Shown: one piece after another, positions 29,947 through 38,184 of the stretch | Layout: every line of letters begins with the position of its first letter | Numbering within the stretch: position 1 is the first letter of the stretch | Source of the DNA: Desulforhopalus sp. | GTDB lineage: Bacteria; Desulfobacterota; Desulfobulbia; Desulfobulbales; Desulfocapsaceae | Length of the DNA: 39,761 nt | Direction of reading: 5' to 3' | Assembly: GCA_013139415.1 (NCBI GenBank) | Contig: WTAT01000068.1 | Span: 1-39,761 of the forward strand | The notes under the pieces: model-generated | The model's input: only the letters and a program-made list of their open reading frames with translations | What the model was told of the DNA's origin: nothing | The model's database searches: none | Made by a program: the position numbers and the translations under genes

Positions 29947-30044
29947 TAGGCTGTTTTATATTGTTTTTGAAAGAGGTTACGCAACTGACCTGATAATAAA
30001 CCTCGGGCGTTTAATATAACGAATTAGATAAAGAAAGGTTAACT

Positions 30045-30120
30045 ATGAATAGAAAACTAACCGCCATTATTGAAAGGGAAGATGATGGCTATGTAGCATT
30101 CTGTCCAGAGGTGGATGTGG
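30045..30120 (+). pseudogene. HicB-like antitoxin N-terminal remnant interrupted by a palindromic element
   Basis: MNRKLTAIIEREDDGYVAFCPEVDVA matches the HicB N-terminal pattern; reading then enters the terminal inverted repeat of the 30121-30284 element. Confidence 0.7.
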
Positions 30121-30284
30121 CTAGGAGCTTGTCCGAGAATGCCCTTTCGGAGTCTACGCTTACCTGCCCAAACTCTTCGGAATCCCAAAAAAATAATGCT
30201 CGCAATATCACACATATGGCTGTGCTTATTTTTTAAAAATTTCTCGATTTTGAACAAAATGCCTATTCTCGGACAAGCTCCTAG
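30121..30284 (+). repeat. Palindromic element copy D, perfect 20-bp terminal inverted repeats
   Basis: ctaggagcttgtccgagaat ... attctcggacaagctcctag; interior core ttcggagtctacgcttacct. Confidence 0.9.
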
Positions 30285-30285
30285 T

Positions 30286-30440
30286 TTGCGTCCTGAAACG
30301 AGGCGTTTTGTCCTAAATAGAGGCGTTCGATAAATTTAACCACAGGCATATAAGTGATATCGGAGTCTACGCTTACCTCCGAGGATTAAATTTTGAGAAC
30401 AACGAAGAGTTAGGACAAAAGGGCCGTTTCAGGATCGAAA
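30286..30440 (+). repeat. Palindromic element copy C (~155 bp)
   Basis: tttgcgtcctgaaacgaggcgttttgtccta ... ttaggacaaaagggccgtttcaggatcgaaa; interior core atcggagtctacgcttacct. Confidence 0.88.
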
Positions 30441-30444
30441 CTAT

Positions 30445-30831
30445 CTACTTCAACCAGCTTTTAATCAATTCTAGCAGTTCGGCCGGTTCTACCGGTTTCG
30501 GCATATAATCTTCTGCTTCACTTTCCAACATATCGCGATGGGTATAGGTACTGGTTGTTACCCGGTCAGCGACGGCAGTAAGCAAAATAATCGGAATCTT
30601 GGCGGTTTCTTCGTTGCCTTTCAACTGGACACATGCCTCATGCCCATTCATAACCGGCATCATCACATCTAATACAATGAGGTCGGGTTTTTCTTCTGCA
30701 ACCGCTTCGAGCCCTTCCTTGCCATCATAGGCCACCCTCACATCATAGCCACCACTTTCCACGATAACTTTTACAGCTTCAACAAAATCAGGATCATCAT
30801 CCACCAGCAGGATCTTTTTTTTCTCAGCCAT
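30445..30831 (-). CDS. Single-domain (CheY-like) response regulator
   Basis: KILLVDDDPDFVEAVKVIVESGGYDVRVAYDGKEGLEAV...PDLIVLDVMMPVMNGHEACVQLK...IPIILLTAVAD; no output domain. Confidence 0.95.
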   Translation of the reverse strand: MAEKKKILLVDDDPDFVEAVKVIVESGGYDVRVAYDGKEGLEAVAEEKPDLIVLDVMMPVMNGHEACVQLKGNEETAKIPIILLTAVADRVTTSTYTHRDMLESEAEDYMPKPVEPAELLELIKSWLK

Positions 30832-30874
30832 TTCTTTCCTCCGTTATAAATGCTAAATGAATTTTCTCTCCTTC

Positions 30875-31801
30875 TTACTCTACCACAGGTCGGGGCAATA
30901 GTCCGGCGCCACCAATGATTTCCTCGAGCTTTTCCTCCCACTCAATGGCCATCACATGTGCACCGGCAATCCCTTCCATTTCCTTGATTTCCTGGATCTG
31001 TTCAATACAAATCTCAATACCTTTTGCAGCCTGTTTGTCCTTCGGCTCTGCTGCCATACGGTCGATCACTTCATCAGGAATATCCATTCCGGCAACCATG
31101 CGGCGCATAAATTTTGCCATTCCGGCAGATTTTAAGGGGGTGACCCCGGCCAGAATTTTTACCTTTTCGTGCAAGCCCTCTTTTTTGGTCAGCTCCATAT
31201 ATTTTTTGAATTTGTCCATATTATAGATGCACTGGGTCTGGACAAAATCGGCACCGGCTTCCACCTTCAACCTCAGCCGCGGCACCCTAATCTCAAAAGG
31301 ATCAGCAAAGGGGTTAACAGCGCAGCCGATATAAAACTTCGGTGCTCCCTGGAGTTTATCACCGGAAGGGAAAATTCCTTCGTCCCGCATGGTTTTCGCC
31401 AGATGGATCAGCTGCATTGAGTCGATATCGAAAACATTTTTTGCCTGGGGATCATCACCAAATTTCTGGTGATCACCGGAGAGACAGAGCAGATTGTGTA
31501 CCCCCATGGCCGAGGCACCGAGCAGGTCGGACTGCAGGGCGATACGGTTGCGGTCCCGAACCACCATCTGTATCAATGGCTCGATGCCCTCCTCTTTAAT
31601 CAACAGGCAGCCGGCGAGAGAACTCATACGGACGACGGATGTCTGATTATCAGTAACATTGCAGGCATCAACATTGCCTTTTACAAATGCCGCCTTTTTC
31701 CGAACGATGTCCGGATCGGCACCACGGGGAGGACCGCACTCTGCTGTAACTGAAAAGTGTCCTGCCTCCAGTACCTTTTCCAGATTGCTTGCCGATTTCA
31801 T
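30875..31801 (-). CDS. metF: Methylenetetrahydrofolate reductase (MetF)
   Basis: MKSASNLEKVLEAGHFSVTAECGPPRGADPDIVRKKA...DACNVTDNQTSVVRMSS...QTQCIYNMDKFKKYM; start refined to 31801, overlapping the metV stop. Confidence 0.92.
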   Translation of the reverse strand: MKSASNLEKVLEAGHFSVTAECGPPRGADPDIVRKKAAFVKGNVDACNVTDNQTSVVRMSSLAGCLLIKEEGIEPLIQMVVRDRNRIALQSDLLGASAMGVHNLLCLSGDHQKFGDDPQAKNVFDIDSMQLIHLAKTMRDEGIFPSGDKLQGAPKFYIGCAVNPFADPFEIRVPRLRLKVEAGADFVQTQCIYNMDKFKKYMELTKKEGLHEKVKILAGVTPLKSAGMAKFMRRMVAGMDIPDEVIDRMAAEPKDKQAAKGIEICIEQIQEIKEMEGIAGAHVMAIEWEEKLEEIIGGAGLLPRPVVE

Positions 31802-32466
31802 TAGATCATGTCCTCCCTGATAATTCGGCGTGGACCGCCATCTCTTGAGGAATTCCACCCCTTATAAGGCTTCAGCTTGCCGTAGTTTTCCATTTGATCT
31901 AGAGCTACTAACCGGTCAATAATGAGCTGCCAGCCACATTTAACCTCTTTATCCACCTCACAAATACCCTGTACGGAACCACCGCAGGGTCCGTGAAAAA
32001 GCGATTTGGCACAACGGGTGACGGGGCAGATGCCGCCGGTCAGATGCAAAACGCAATCCCCACAGCCCTGACATCTCTCGGACCACTCACCCTGGCGCTC
32101 GGTGACCCCCAAAAAGCCTGTATTAATACCAGGCAGGAGCGGCGTGGTGGTGAATTTTTCCGCCAGGAACTGAATCCCTGCCCCGCAGGCAATGGATAAA
32201 ACCGCCTGGTAATCTCCAACATAGGGACGCATCTGCTCAACATACTCAGGGTCACACTGGCGCTCAAGGCTCACCTCCCGAATACTGATTTTCCTGCCAG
32301 CTGCTTCTCTTGCCAGCCGAAGAGTCGAAGCCAGTACCTGCACCTCCTTTTCCCCACCAACACGACAAACAGTCACACAACCATGACAACCGGCCAGGAC
32401 GATGTTGTCATATGGCTCAAGCATCTCCATGATCTCTTCGATGGGTTTCGGTGTTCCTGTAATCAT
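31801..32466 (-). CDS. metV: MetV-like zinc/Fe-S partner of MetF (MTHFR C-terminal-domain protein)
   Basis: MITGTPKPIEEIMEMLEPYDNIVLAGCHGCVTVCRVGGEKEVQVLA...CQGCGDCVLHLTGGICPVTRCAKSLFHGPCGGS; 4-nt overlap with mvhD stop. Confidence 0.9.
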   Translation of the reverse strand: MITGTPKPIEEIMEMLEPYDNIVLAGCHGCVTVCRVGGEKEVQVLASTLRLAREAAGRKISIREVSLERQCDPEYVEQMRPYVGDYQAVLSIACGAGIQFLAEKFTTTPLLPGINTGFLGVTERQGEWSERCQGCGDCVLHLTGGICPVTRCAKSLFHGPCGGSVQGICEVDKEVKCGWQLIIDRLVALDQMENYGKLKPYKGWNSSRDGGPRRIIREDMI

Positions 32467-32915
32467 GTTGCCTCCTTCTCTGTTACTACCTTATTGCCGG
32501 CCCGAACCAGATTGATGGGACTTGGCCCTATTTCCCGAATTTGTTCTACAAACTCATTGGCAAACTCTGCGAATTTCGAGCCTTCTCCTGCGCTCAAATT
32601 GTACATCCTGATACGGTTGGGTCCGATCTTGATTCGCTCAAGAATTGCATACACCCTCTCAACCCGTGCCCGAGCACGAATGTTTCCATTTATATAGTGA
32701 CAATCGCCTTCCAGGCAACCGATCACCATCACACCATCCGCACCATTTTCAAATGCCTTGAGCAACAGCGACTCATCAATCCGTCCGGTACAGGGCAGCA
32801 TAACGATACTGATTGCCGGGGGATACGATCTTCTCTCCGAACCTGCCAGGTCCGCGGCAGAGTACGCTCAGTGGCGGCAGGCAAAAACAATGACACTGGG
32901 TGAAAAGTCAGACAT
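32463..32915 (-). CDS. mvhD: MvhD-family delta subunit, predicted selenoprotein (UGA at codon 16); ORF track shows only 32463..32801
   Basis: Own translation from ATG at complement(32913..32915), SD aggagg: MSDFSPSVIVFACRHUAYSAADLAGSERRSYPPAISIVMLPCTGRIDESLLLKAFENGADGVMVIGCLEGDCHYINGN...; homologous frame resumes directly after TGA. Confidence 0.88.
32833..32870 (-). promoter_or_regulatory. Candidate bacterial SECIS element immediately downstream of the UGA codon
   Basis: UGA-GCGUA-CUCU(g)CC(gc)GGACCU-GGC-AGGUUC-GGAGAG; two stacked 6-bp stems (one G.U pair), apical triloop GGC starting with G, 20 nt between UGA and apical loop. Confidence 0.75.
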
Positions 32916-32967
32916 AGTTTTATATTCCTCCTGAAGAGTGATAATCTCGTAAAAAGTCATCTGCTCC

Positions 32968-33036
32968 GTCATTCCCGCGGAGGCGGGAATCCAGAATATG
33001 TTGAAATGACTAGATTCCCGCCTTCGCGGGAATGAC
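32968..33036. repeat. GTCATTCCCGCG-type palindromic repeat between hdrA and mvhD
   Basis: gtcattcccgcggaggcgggaatcc...gattcccgccttcgcgggaatgac. Confidence 0.9.
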
Positions 33037-33048
33037 GAAAAATTGGCA

Positions 33049-33110
33049 AAATGTACCTTGGAGACAGATTATTTTCTTGCAAGAAAAACAAGAACAGAAT
33101 CTGTAAGGTA
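33049..33110. repeat. Inverted repeat immediately 3' of hdrA (possible processing or attenuation hairpin)
   Basis: gtaccttggagacagattattttcttgcaag...acaagaacagaatctgtaaggtac. Confidence 0.65.
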
Positions 33111-36100
33111 CTAATGCGCACCGTACGATTCAATTTTCGCTTCTATATTCCTGTCATCAAAACGGCCAATGGTAATGGTCTTGGCAGGGCACTCGGCCAC
33201 ACAGATGCCGCAGCCCTGACAAAGTGCCGGATTAATCTCTGCTGAATGCTGGTCATTGATGAACGGCACCCCATACGGACATGCCCGCACACAGGTCAGA
33301 CAGACCGCGCAGTTTGTCGGATCCACTGTGGAGACGACCCCGGACATCTTTAAGCTATGTTTCGAAAGCAAAGTCGCGACCCTGGCCACCGCCGCCTGGG
33401 CCTGAGCAATGGTCTCACTGCTGCTTTTCGGTCCGTGGGCAGTACCGGCCATGAACAGCCCTTCGCTCGGCAGATCGACCGGCCGCAGCTTGGCATGCGC
33501 CTCAATAAAAAAACCACTATCATTTCTTGGCACCCGCAACATTGAGGCGAGTTCCTCAGTATCCCGAGGTTTCATGCCGGTGGAAAGAACCAGCAGATCA
33601 GGATGCAGACGTACCGGCAAGCGAATTGACGGATCTGTTATAGTGATTTCAATCCCTGCCTCTTCAGTGTTTATCTCGGGAGGATTTACCTCGGGATCAA
33701 AGCGGATAAAGTTTATTCCCGCCTGGCGGGCCACCCGATAGTCGAGTTCTGCCAGCCCGTAACAGCGCATGTCACGGTAAAGCACATCGACTCGCGCCTC
33801 GGGAAACATTTCTTTGAAGCGCGATCCGTTCTTTATCGCATGATTGCAACAGACCCGGGAACAATAAGGCAGATGCTCCTCATCACGTGAGCCGGCACAC
33901 TGCAGCATGACCACGCGGGAATGCTGCCAGTCTGCAGCCTTTCCGTTTTCAAGAGCCGCTTCAAAATCGGTCTGAGTCATCACCGTATCCAGTGTTCCCA
34001 AACCATGAATTTCCGGCCTGTTTTCCTCAGCTCCGGTGGCAACAAGGATCGCCCCGTGCTTAAGTGTTCGTGTGGCCCCGGAGGGCATGACAATATCTGT
34101 CTCAAAGGAGCCAACAAAGCCGGACTGCTCCACCACCTCGCTGCTGGTAAAAACCCGGATTCTGTCATCAGCAGTTATTTTTTCTCTTAAGGTCTCGAGA
34201 AAATCGTTAAATTTCCGACCATCAGGGCCCCGCTGGAGGTTCAGAAGCTGCCCACCCAGTTGCGGATCTCGCTCGATCAGGTAGACACCAAAACCCTGAC
34301 GAGCAGCTTCCACCGCGGCAGTCATTCCGGCAACCCCACCCCCGACGACAAGCAGACGGGAATCTACTTCAAACTCAAGCTCCTCGAGAGGTTCTCCGGC
34401 GGTGGCATTGGCAACCGCCATGCGGGTCAATCTTTTAGCTTTTTCTGTAGCAAGCTCCGGATCGTTGGGGTGTACCCAGCTGCATTGATCGCGGATATTG
34501 GCCATATCAAAAAAGTATTTATTAAGACCTGCCTGCTGCAACGTTGATTGAAAAAGAGGTTCGTGGGTAGTCGGTGAGCAGGCGGAGGTGACCACCCTGT
34601 TCAACTGATTTTCCTCAATGATTTCCCGCATTCGTTCCTGGGAATCCTGGGAACAGGTATAGAGGGGATGCTCCGCGTACACTACACCGGGCAGCGTCTT
34701 TGCGTATTCCGTCACCGCATCTACGTCCACCACTGAGGCAATGTTAGTACCGCAATGGCAGATAAAAACGCCTATCCGAAGCTCGTCATCCGGTCCTGGT
34801 GTCCGTTCCGGGGGAAGCGCTTCGCTGATAATCAAACTCCCACGCGCCTCGGCAAGACTTGCAGAAGCCGCTTCCGCTGCAGCCGATGCCTCACAGACCG
34901 TTTCCGGAATATCTTTTGGCCCGTTAACTGCTCCGCTGACAAAGATGCCCGGTCGGGACGTTGCCAGGGGCTGGTAACAGTCGGTCACCGCAAAGCCATA
35001 GCGGTCAAGCTCTATATCAAGTTTGCCGGCCAGATCCTTGGTCGGCTGCGGAACCTGAATACCAACAGAGAGCACTACCATATCGAACTGTTCAGTCTGT
35101 CTCTTACCGGATTCATCGACATAGCGCAGTTCGAGATCACCAGTGAGGGGATCCTCAAAGATCCTGCTGACCATGGCCCGCACAAATCGAACATCATGCT
35201 CTTTAGCCCTGGTCACATACTCATCAAAATTCTTACCGAAAGAACGCATATCTATATAGAAGATGGTCGGCTCGATAGAGGAATCATGTTCTCTTGCAAT
35301 AAAAGCCTCTTTGGTCGCATACATACAACAGACCGAGGAGCAGTAATCACGGTCACAGGAGTGATCCCGGGATCCGACACACTGGATCCAGGCGATTTTC
35401 TTTGGATGTTTATTATCCCCTGGGCGTGCAACCGTTCCAGAGGTTGGACCCGAAGCGGAAAGAAGCCGCTCAAACTCAATACTGGTTACCACATTTTTAT
35501 ACGAGCCATAGCCAAATTCACCCCGAAGCCTGGCGTCAAACACCTCAATCCCCGGAGAGAAGATGACCGAGCCGATGTTTATCTCGGTATCGGTCTCTCT
35601 ATGGTCATAGTGGATGGCCCCAACGCCGCAAATGGTTGCACAGGTTCCACAGGCCCCGCTATTAAGTTGGACGCAGCTTGCTTCATCGATGACCGGAACC
35701 CTCGGAACAGCCTGGGGATAATGGATATTAACCGGTTTTCGGCCGTTCAGCCCTTCGTTAAAACTATTGAGAAGTGGCCGTGGTGTCCTGTTGGTAACCT
35801 GATCTATTGTCAGATAGTTCACCGGACAGACTGACACACAGGCCCCACAGACCTGACAGATGTCAACACCAGACTCGATGCCCTCTTCCACCATTTTCAG
35901 GGCACCGATATTCATTACCTTTTCACAGGTGATGGCGCAGAGACCACAGCGGATACAATCGGCTTGTCCCGGCCCATCTGGTTCTGCCCCAGTAAACTCT
36001 TTAGTAAGTACTTCTGACCTGGCATAAACAGCGGCGCCGATGCTTTTTTCCAGCTCAGGCGCATCATCGACCTTGATTGCCAAAAACTTTTCAGGACAGG

Positions 36101-36758
36101 CCACCAGGCAGGCCCCGCAACCAGTACACTTTTCCTGGTCTATGACGGCCTTCTGCTTTTTCTCCCAGCTGACCGCCCCGTGCAGACAAGCACGGTGGCA
36201 TAAACCACACTTACCACAGGCCTCTTCATCGACGCTAAAGGTCCATTTGTTCGACGAAGTGGGTTGTGGTAAGCCCGGTCCTTTGATGACTCTTTTCTCC
36301 TTGGCCCTTGCCCGACTCTTTTTCTCTCCTTCCGCTGGTAATTCAGGGAAGTAGGACAGCTGAGTGACCGGACAGACAAATTCACAGAGCCCACATCCGG
36401 TGCAGGCACCAACATCGACATAGCGGGCATGGCTGGCGATTGTTGCCGTAAAGCTACCGGCATCGCCTGAGAGGTCTTTCACCTCACTATGGGTAAAGAG
36501 GTCGATATTTTTATGGCGCCCCACCTCGACCAGTTTAGGTGAGACGATACACATGGAGCAATCGTTGGTGGGAAAGGTCTTATCCAGCTGCGCCATCTTG
36601 CCGCCGATTGCAGGAGAACTTTCCACCAGATAGACCTTGATTCCGGCATTGGCAAGATCAAGCGCCGACTGCATCCCGCTGATACCGCCACCGATAACCA
36701 TCACTGCACCGGTTGGATTTTTTGTACTACCTGAAAAACTGTTGAGGTTTCCTGTCAT
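33111..36758 (-). CDS. hdrA: HdrA tandem fusion (two FAD/HdrA modules, multiple [4Fe-4S] motifs), 1215 aa
   Basis: Module 1 VMVIGGGISGMQSALDLANAGIKVYLVESSPAIGGKMAQLDKTFPTNDCSMC; module 2 IGVFICHCGTNIASVVDVDAVTEYAKTLPGVVYAEHPLYTCSQDSQ...LLVVGGGVAGMTAAVEAA; 6 cluster motifs in the N-terminal half and 2 at the C-terminus. Confidence 0.95.
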   Translation of the reverse strand: MTGNLNSFSGSTKNPTGAVMVIGGGISGMQSALDLANAGIKVYLVESSPAIGGKMAQLDKTFPTNDCSMCIVSPKLVEVGRHKNIDLFTHSEVKDLSGDAGSFTATIASHARYVDVGACTGCGLCEFVCPVTQLSYFPELPAEGEKKSRARAKEKRVIKGPGLPQPTSSNKWTFSVDEEACGKCGLCHRACLHGAVSWEKKQKAVIDQEKCTGCGACLVACPEKFLAIKVDDAPELEKSIGAAVYARSEVLTKEFTGAEPDGPGQADCIRCGLCAITCEKVMNIGALKMVEEGIESGVDICQVCGACVSVCPVNYLTIDQVTNRTPRPLLNSFNEGLNGRKPVNIHYPQAVPRVPVIDEASCVQLNSGACGTCATICGVGAIHYDHRETDTEINIGSVIFSPGIEVFDARLRGEFGYGSYKNVVTSIEFERLLSASGPTSGTVARPGDNKHPKKIAWIQCVGSRDHSCDRDYCSSVCCMYATKEAFIAREHDSSIEPTIFYIDMRSFGKNFDEYVTRAKEHDVRFVRAMVSRIFEDPLTGDLELRYVDESGKRQTEQFDMVVLSVGIQVPQPTKDLAGKLDIELDRYGFAVTDCYQPLATSRPGIFVSGAVNGPKDIPETVCEASAAAEAASASLAEARGSLIISEALPPERTPGPDDELRIGVFICHCGTNIASVVDVDAVTEYAKTLPGVVYAEHPLYTCSQDSQERMREIIEENQLNRVVTSACSPTTHEPLFQSTLQQAGLNKYFFDMANIRDQCSWVHPNDPELATEKAKRLTRMAVANATAGEPLEELEFEVDSRLLVVGGGVAGMTAAVEAARQGFGVYLIERDPQLGGQLLNLQRGPDGRKFNDFLETLREKITADDRIRVFTSSEVVEQSGFVGSFETDIVMPSGATRTLKHGAILVATGAEENRPEIHGLGTLDTVMTQTDFEAALENGKAADWQHSRVVMLQCAGSRDEEHLPYCSRVCCNHAIKNGSRFKEMFPEARVDVLYRDMRCYGLAELDYRVARQAGINFIRFDPEVNPPEINTEEAGIEITITDPSIRLPVRLHPDLLVLSTGMKPRDTEELASMLRVPRNDSGFFIEAHAKLRPVDLPSEGLFMAGTAHGPKSSSETIAQAQAAVARVATLLSKHSLKMSGVVSTVDPTNCAVCLTCVRACPYGVPFINDQHSAEINPALCQGCGICVAECPAKTITIGRFDDRNIEAKIESYGAH

Positions 36759-37624
36759 GCCGAACCCTCCTTGCTGATTGATGCACCATCTATTACACGT
36801 GTAAGGGCAACCGGAGAGACCAGGTGCACCTTCTGCTGCTTGGTGGGATACGTACCGCTGAGAGCCGCAGCGATCAGCTCAGTTGCAAAAAAAACGGGTA
36901 AGCCGTCTCCCCCATCTGATAACTGAGGAGACTGGCGACTTTCGACATTGGCCTGACACATTGGACAGTCTGTCACCATTGCACTGGCACCTGCTCTTCT
37001 GGCGGCAGTCACAATATCGCCCACCAGTTTTTCTGCGATATCAGGCCGAGCCATGGTGAGACTCCCCGAGCAGCATTCGGTGCGATGGGACCAGGCAACA
37101 GGTTTAGCACCAATGGCGGCCACGATCTGCTCCAAGGTATCCGGCATCTCCCAGTTTGGAGAATCGGTCACTCGCGGATTACGCAGTGAAAGGCAACCGT
37201 AATAACAGGCTATGGCCAGTTCTTCCAGGTTATGGACCACCTTCTCTTTGATTGCGGCAAGTATCTCCGGTCTGGCCAAAAAGGTGCTGATATGGATAAT
37301 CTCGTAAGATGGTGCATATTCCTTCACATCCCAGATAATCGAATTTTCTCGTAGTGCTTTGTCCGCTGCTTTCAACCTCTGAAAACAGGCGGCACAGGGA
37401 ACAAGGATATCGTGATTGGAATCCGCTGCGAGCAGCAGGTTACGCATGGGTAAACGCATCCCTACCTCATGGTCTGTCATATGAGCAGACGATGCCCCAC
37501 AGCAGTTCCAATCCGGAATATCGACGAGCTCAATACCAAGGTTCCGGCAGATTTCCCGTACCGACTGGTCATAATCAAGTGCTGTCCCTTCAAGGGAGCA
37601 GCCAGGGTAGTAAGAGAGTTTCAT
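36755..37624 (-). CDS. hdrB: Heterodisulfide reductase subunit B
   Basis: MKLSYYPGCSLEGTALDYDQSV...DWNCCGASSAHM...CAACFQRLK...ECCSGSLTMAR...CPMCQANVE (CCG domains). Confidence 0.95.
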   Translation of the reverse strand: MKLSYYPGCSLEGTALDYDQSVREICRNLGIELVDIPDWNCCGASSAHMTDHEVGMRLPMRNLLLAADSNHDILVPCAACFQRLKAADKALRENSIIWDVKEYAPSYEIIHISTFLARPEILAAIKEKVVHNLEELAIACYYGCLSLRNPRVTDSPNWEMPDTLEQIVAAIGAKPVAWSHRTECCSGSLTMARPDIAEKLVGDIVTAARRAGASAMVTDCPMCQANVESRQSPQLSDGGDGLPVFFATELIAAALSGTYPTKQQKVHLVSPVALTRVIDGASISKEGSA

Positions 37625-38184
37625 CTGTCATACTCCTTTCCCTTGCCGGAAAATATGTCCTTGATTTCCGATTTATTCTCAATCGAATGGGGAACCAGCT
37701 TGAGCTTGCCTTTTAAAAACATGCTCATGCCAAGTTTCATATCACCCATCAGATCCCCGGATTTGATCTTGTAATTAGCAATCATGCCTATCTCGTAGGC
37801 CTTTCCCCACCTGCCCACTGATCCAAGAAATGATTGATGAAATAACGGAATGCGCGGCTCGGCGGGCGTTATCCCCTTTCTGAGGGCAAGTTCTCTTAGG
37901 ACATCCATAAGTCCGGCAATTTCAATCTCATTCGGGCATCTTGTGGCACAGGTCTCACAGGCTGCACATAACCAGATGGCATGGCTATGTAGCAGCCGCT
38001 CCTCCTGGCCATAGGCAGCAAGCCGGACGACCTCCATAACATTCAGATCGAAAAAGTCGCCAATTGGACATCCGGCAGAACAGCGCCCGCACTGGTAGCA
38101 GGCCTGCACATCGATATCTCTTGTTTGCAGTTTGCTGAGGAATTTTTCACTCCGTTCATCTGGGGAAATACTGTTCTTATCCAT
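37621..38184 (-). CDS. hdrC: Heterodisulfide reductase subunit C
   Basis: CYQCGRCSAGCPIG...CAACETCATRCPNEIEIAGLMDVLRELA. Confidence 0.94.
   Translation of the reverse strand: MDKNSISPDERSEKFLSKLQTRDIDVQACYQCGRCSAGCPIGDFFDLNVMEVVRLAAYGQEERLLHSHAIWLCAACETCATRCPNEIEIAGLMDVLRELALRKGITPAEPRIPLFHQSFLGSVGRWGKAYEIGMIANYKIKSGDLMGDMKLGMSMFLKGKLKLVPHSIENKSEIKDIFSGKGKEYDR

Noticed and set aside
32463-32801. MvhD as a short 112-aa protein starting at MLPCTGRID
   Set aside because: It would lack the Cys-containing N-terminus, has no evident ribosome site, and the upstream frame through TGA is clearly homologous. A nonsense mutation remains possible but is less likely given the SECIS-like hairpin.
34755-35834. 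Plus-strand ORF of 359 aa within hdrA
   Set aside because: Antisense shadow of the HdrA fusion; no recognisable domain.
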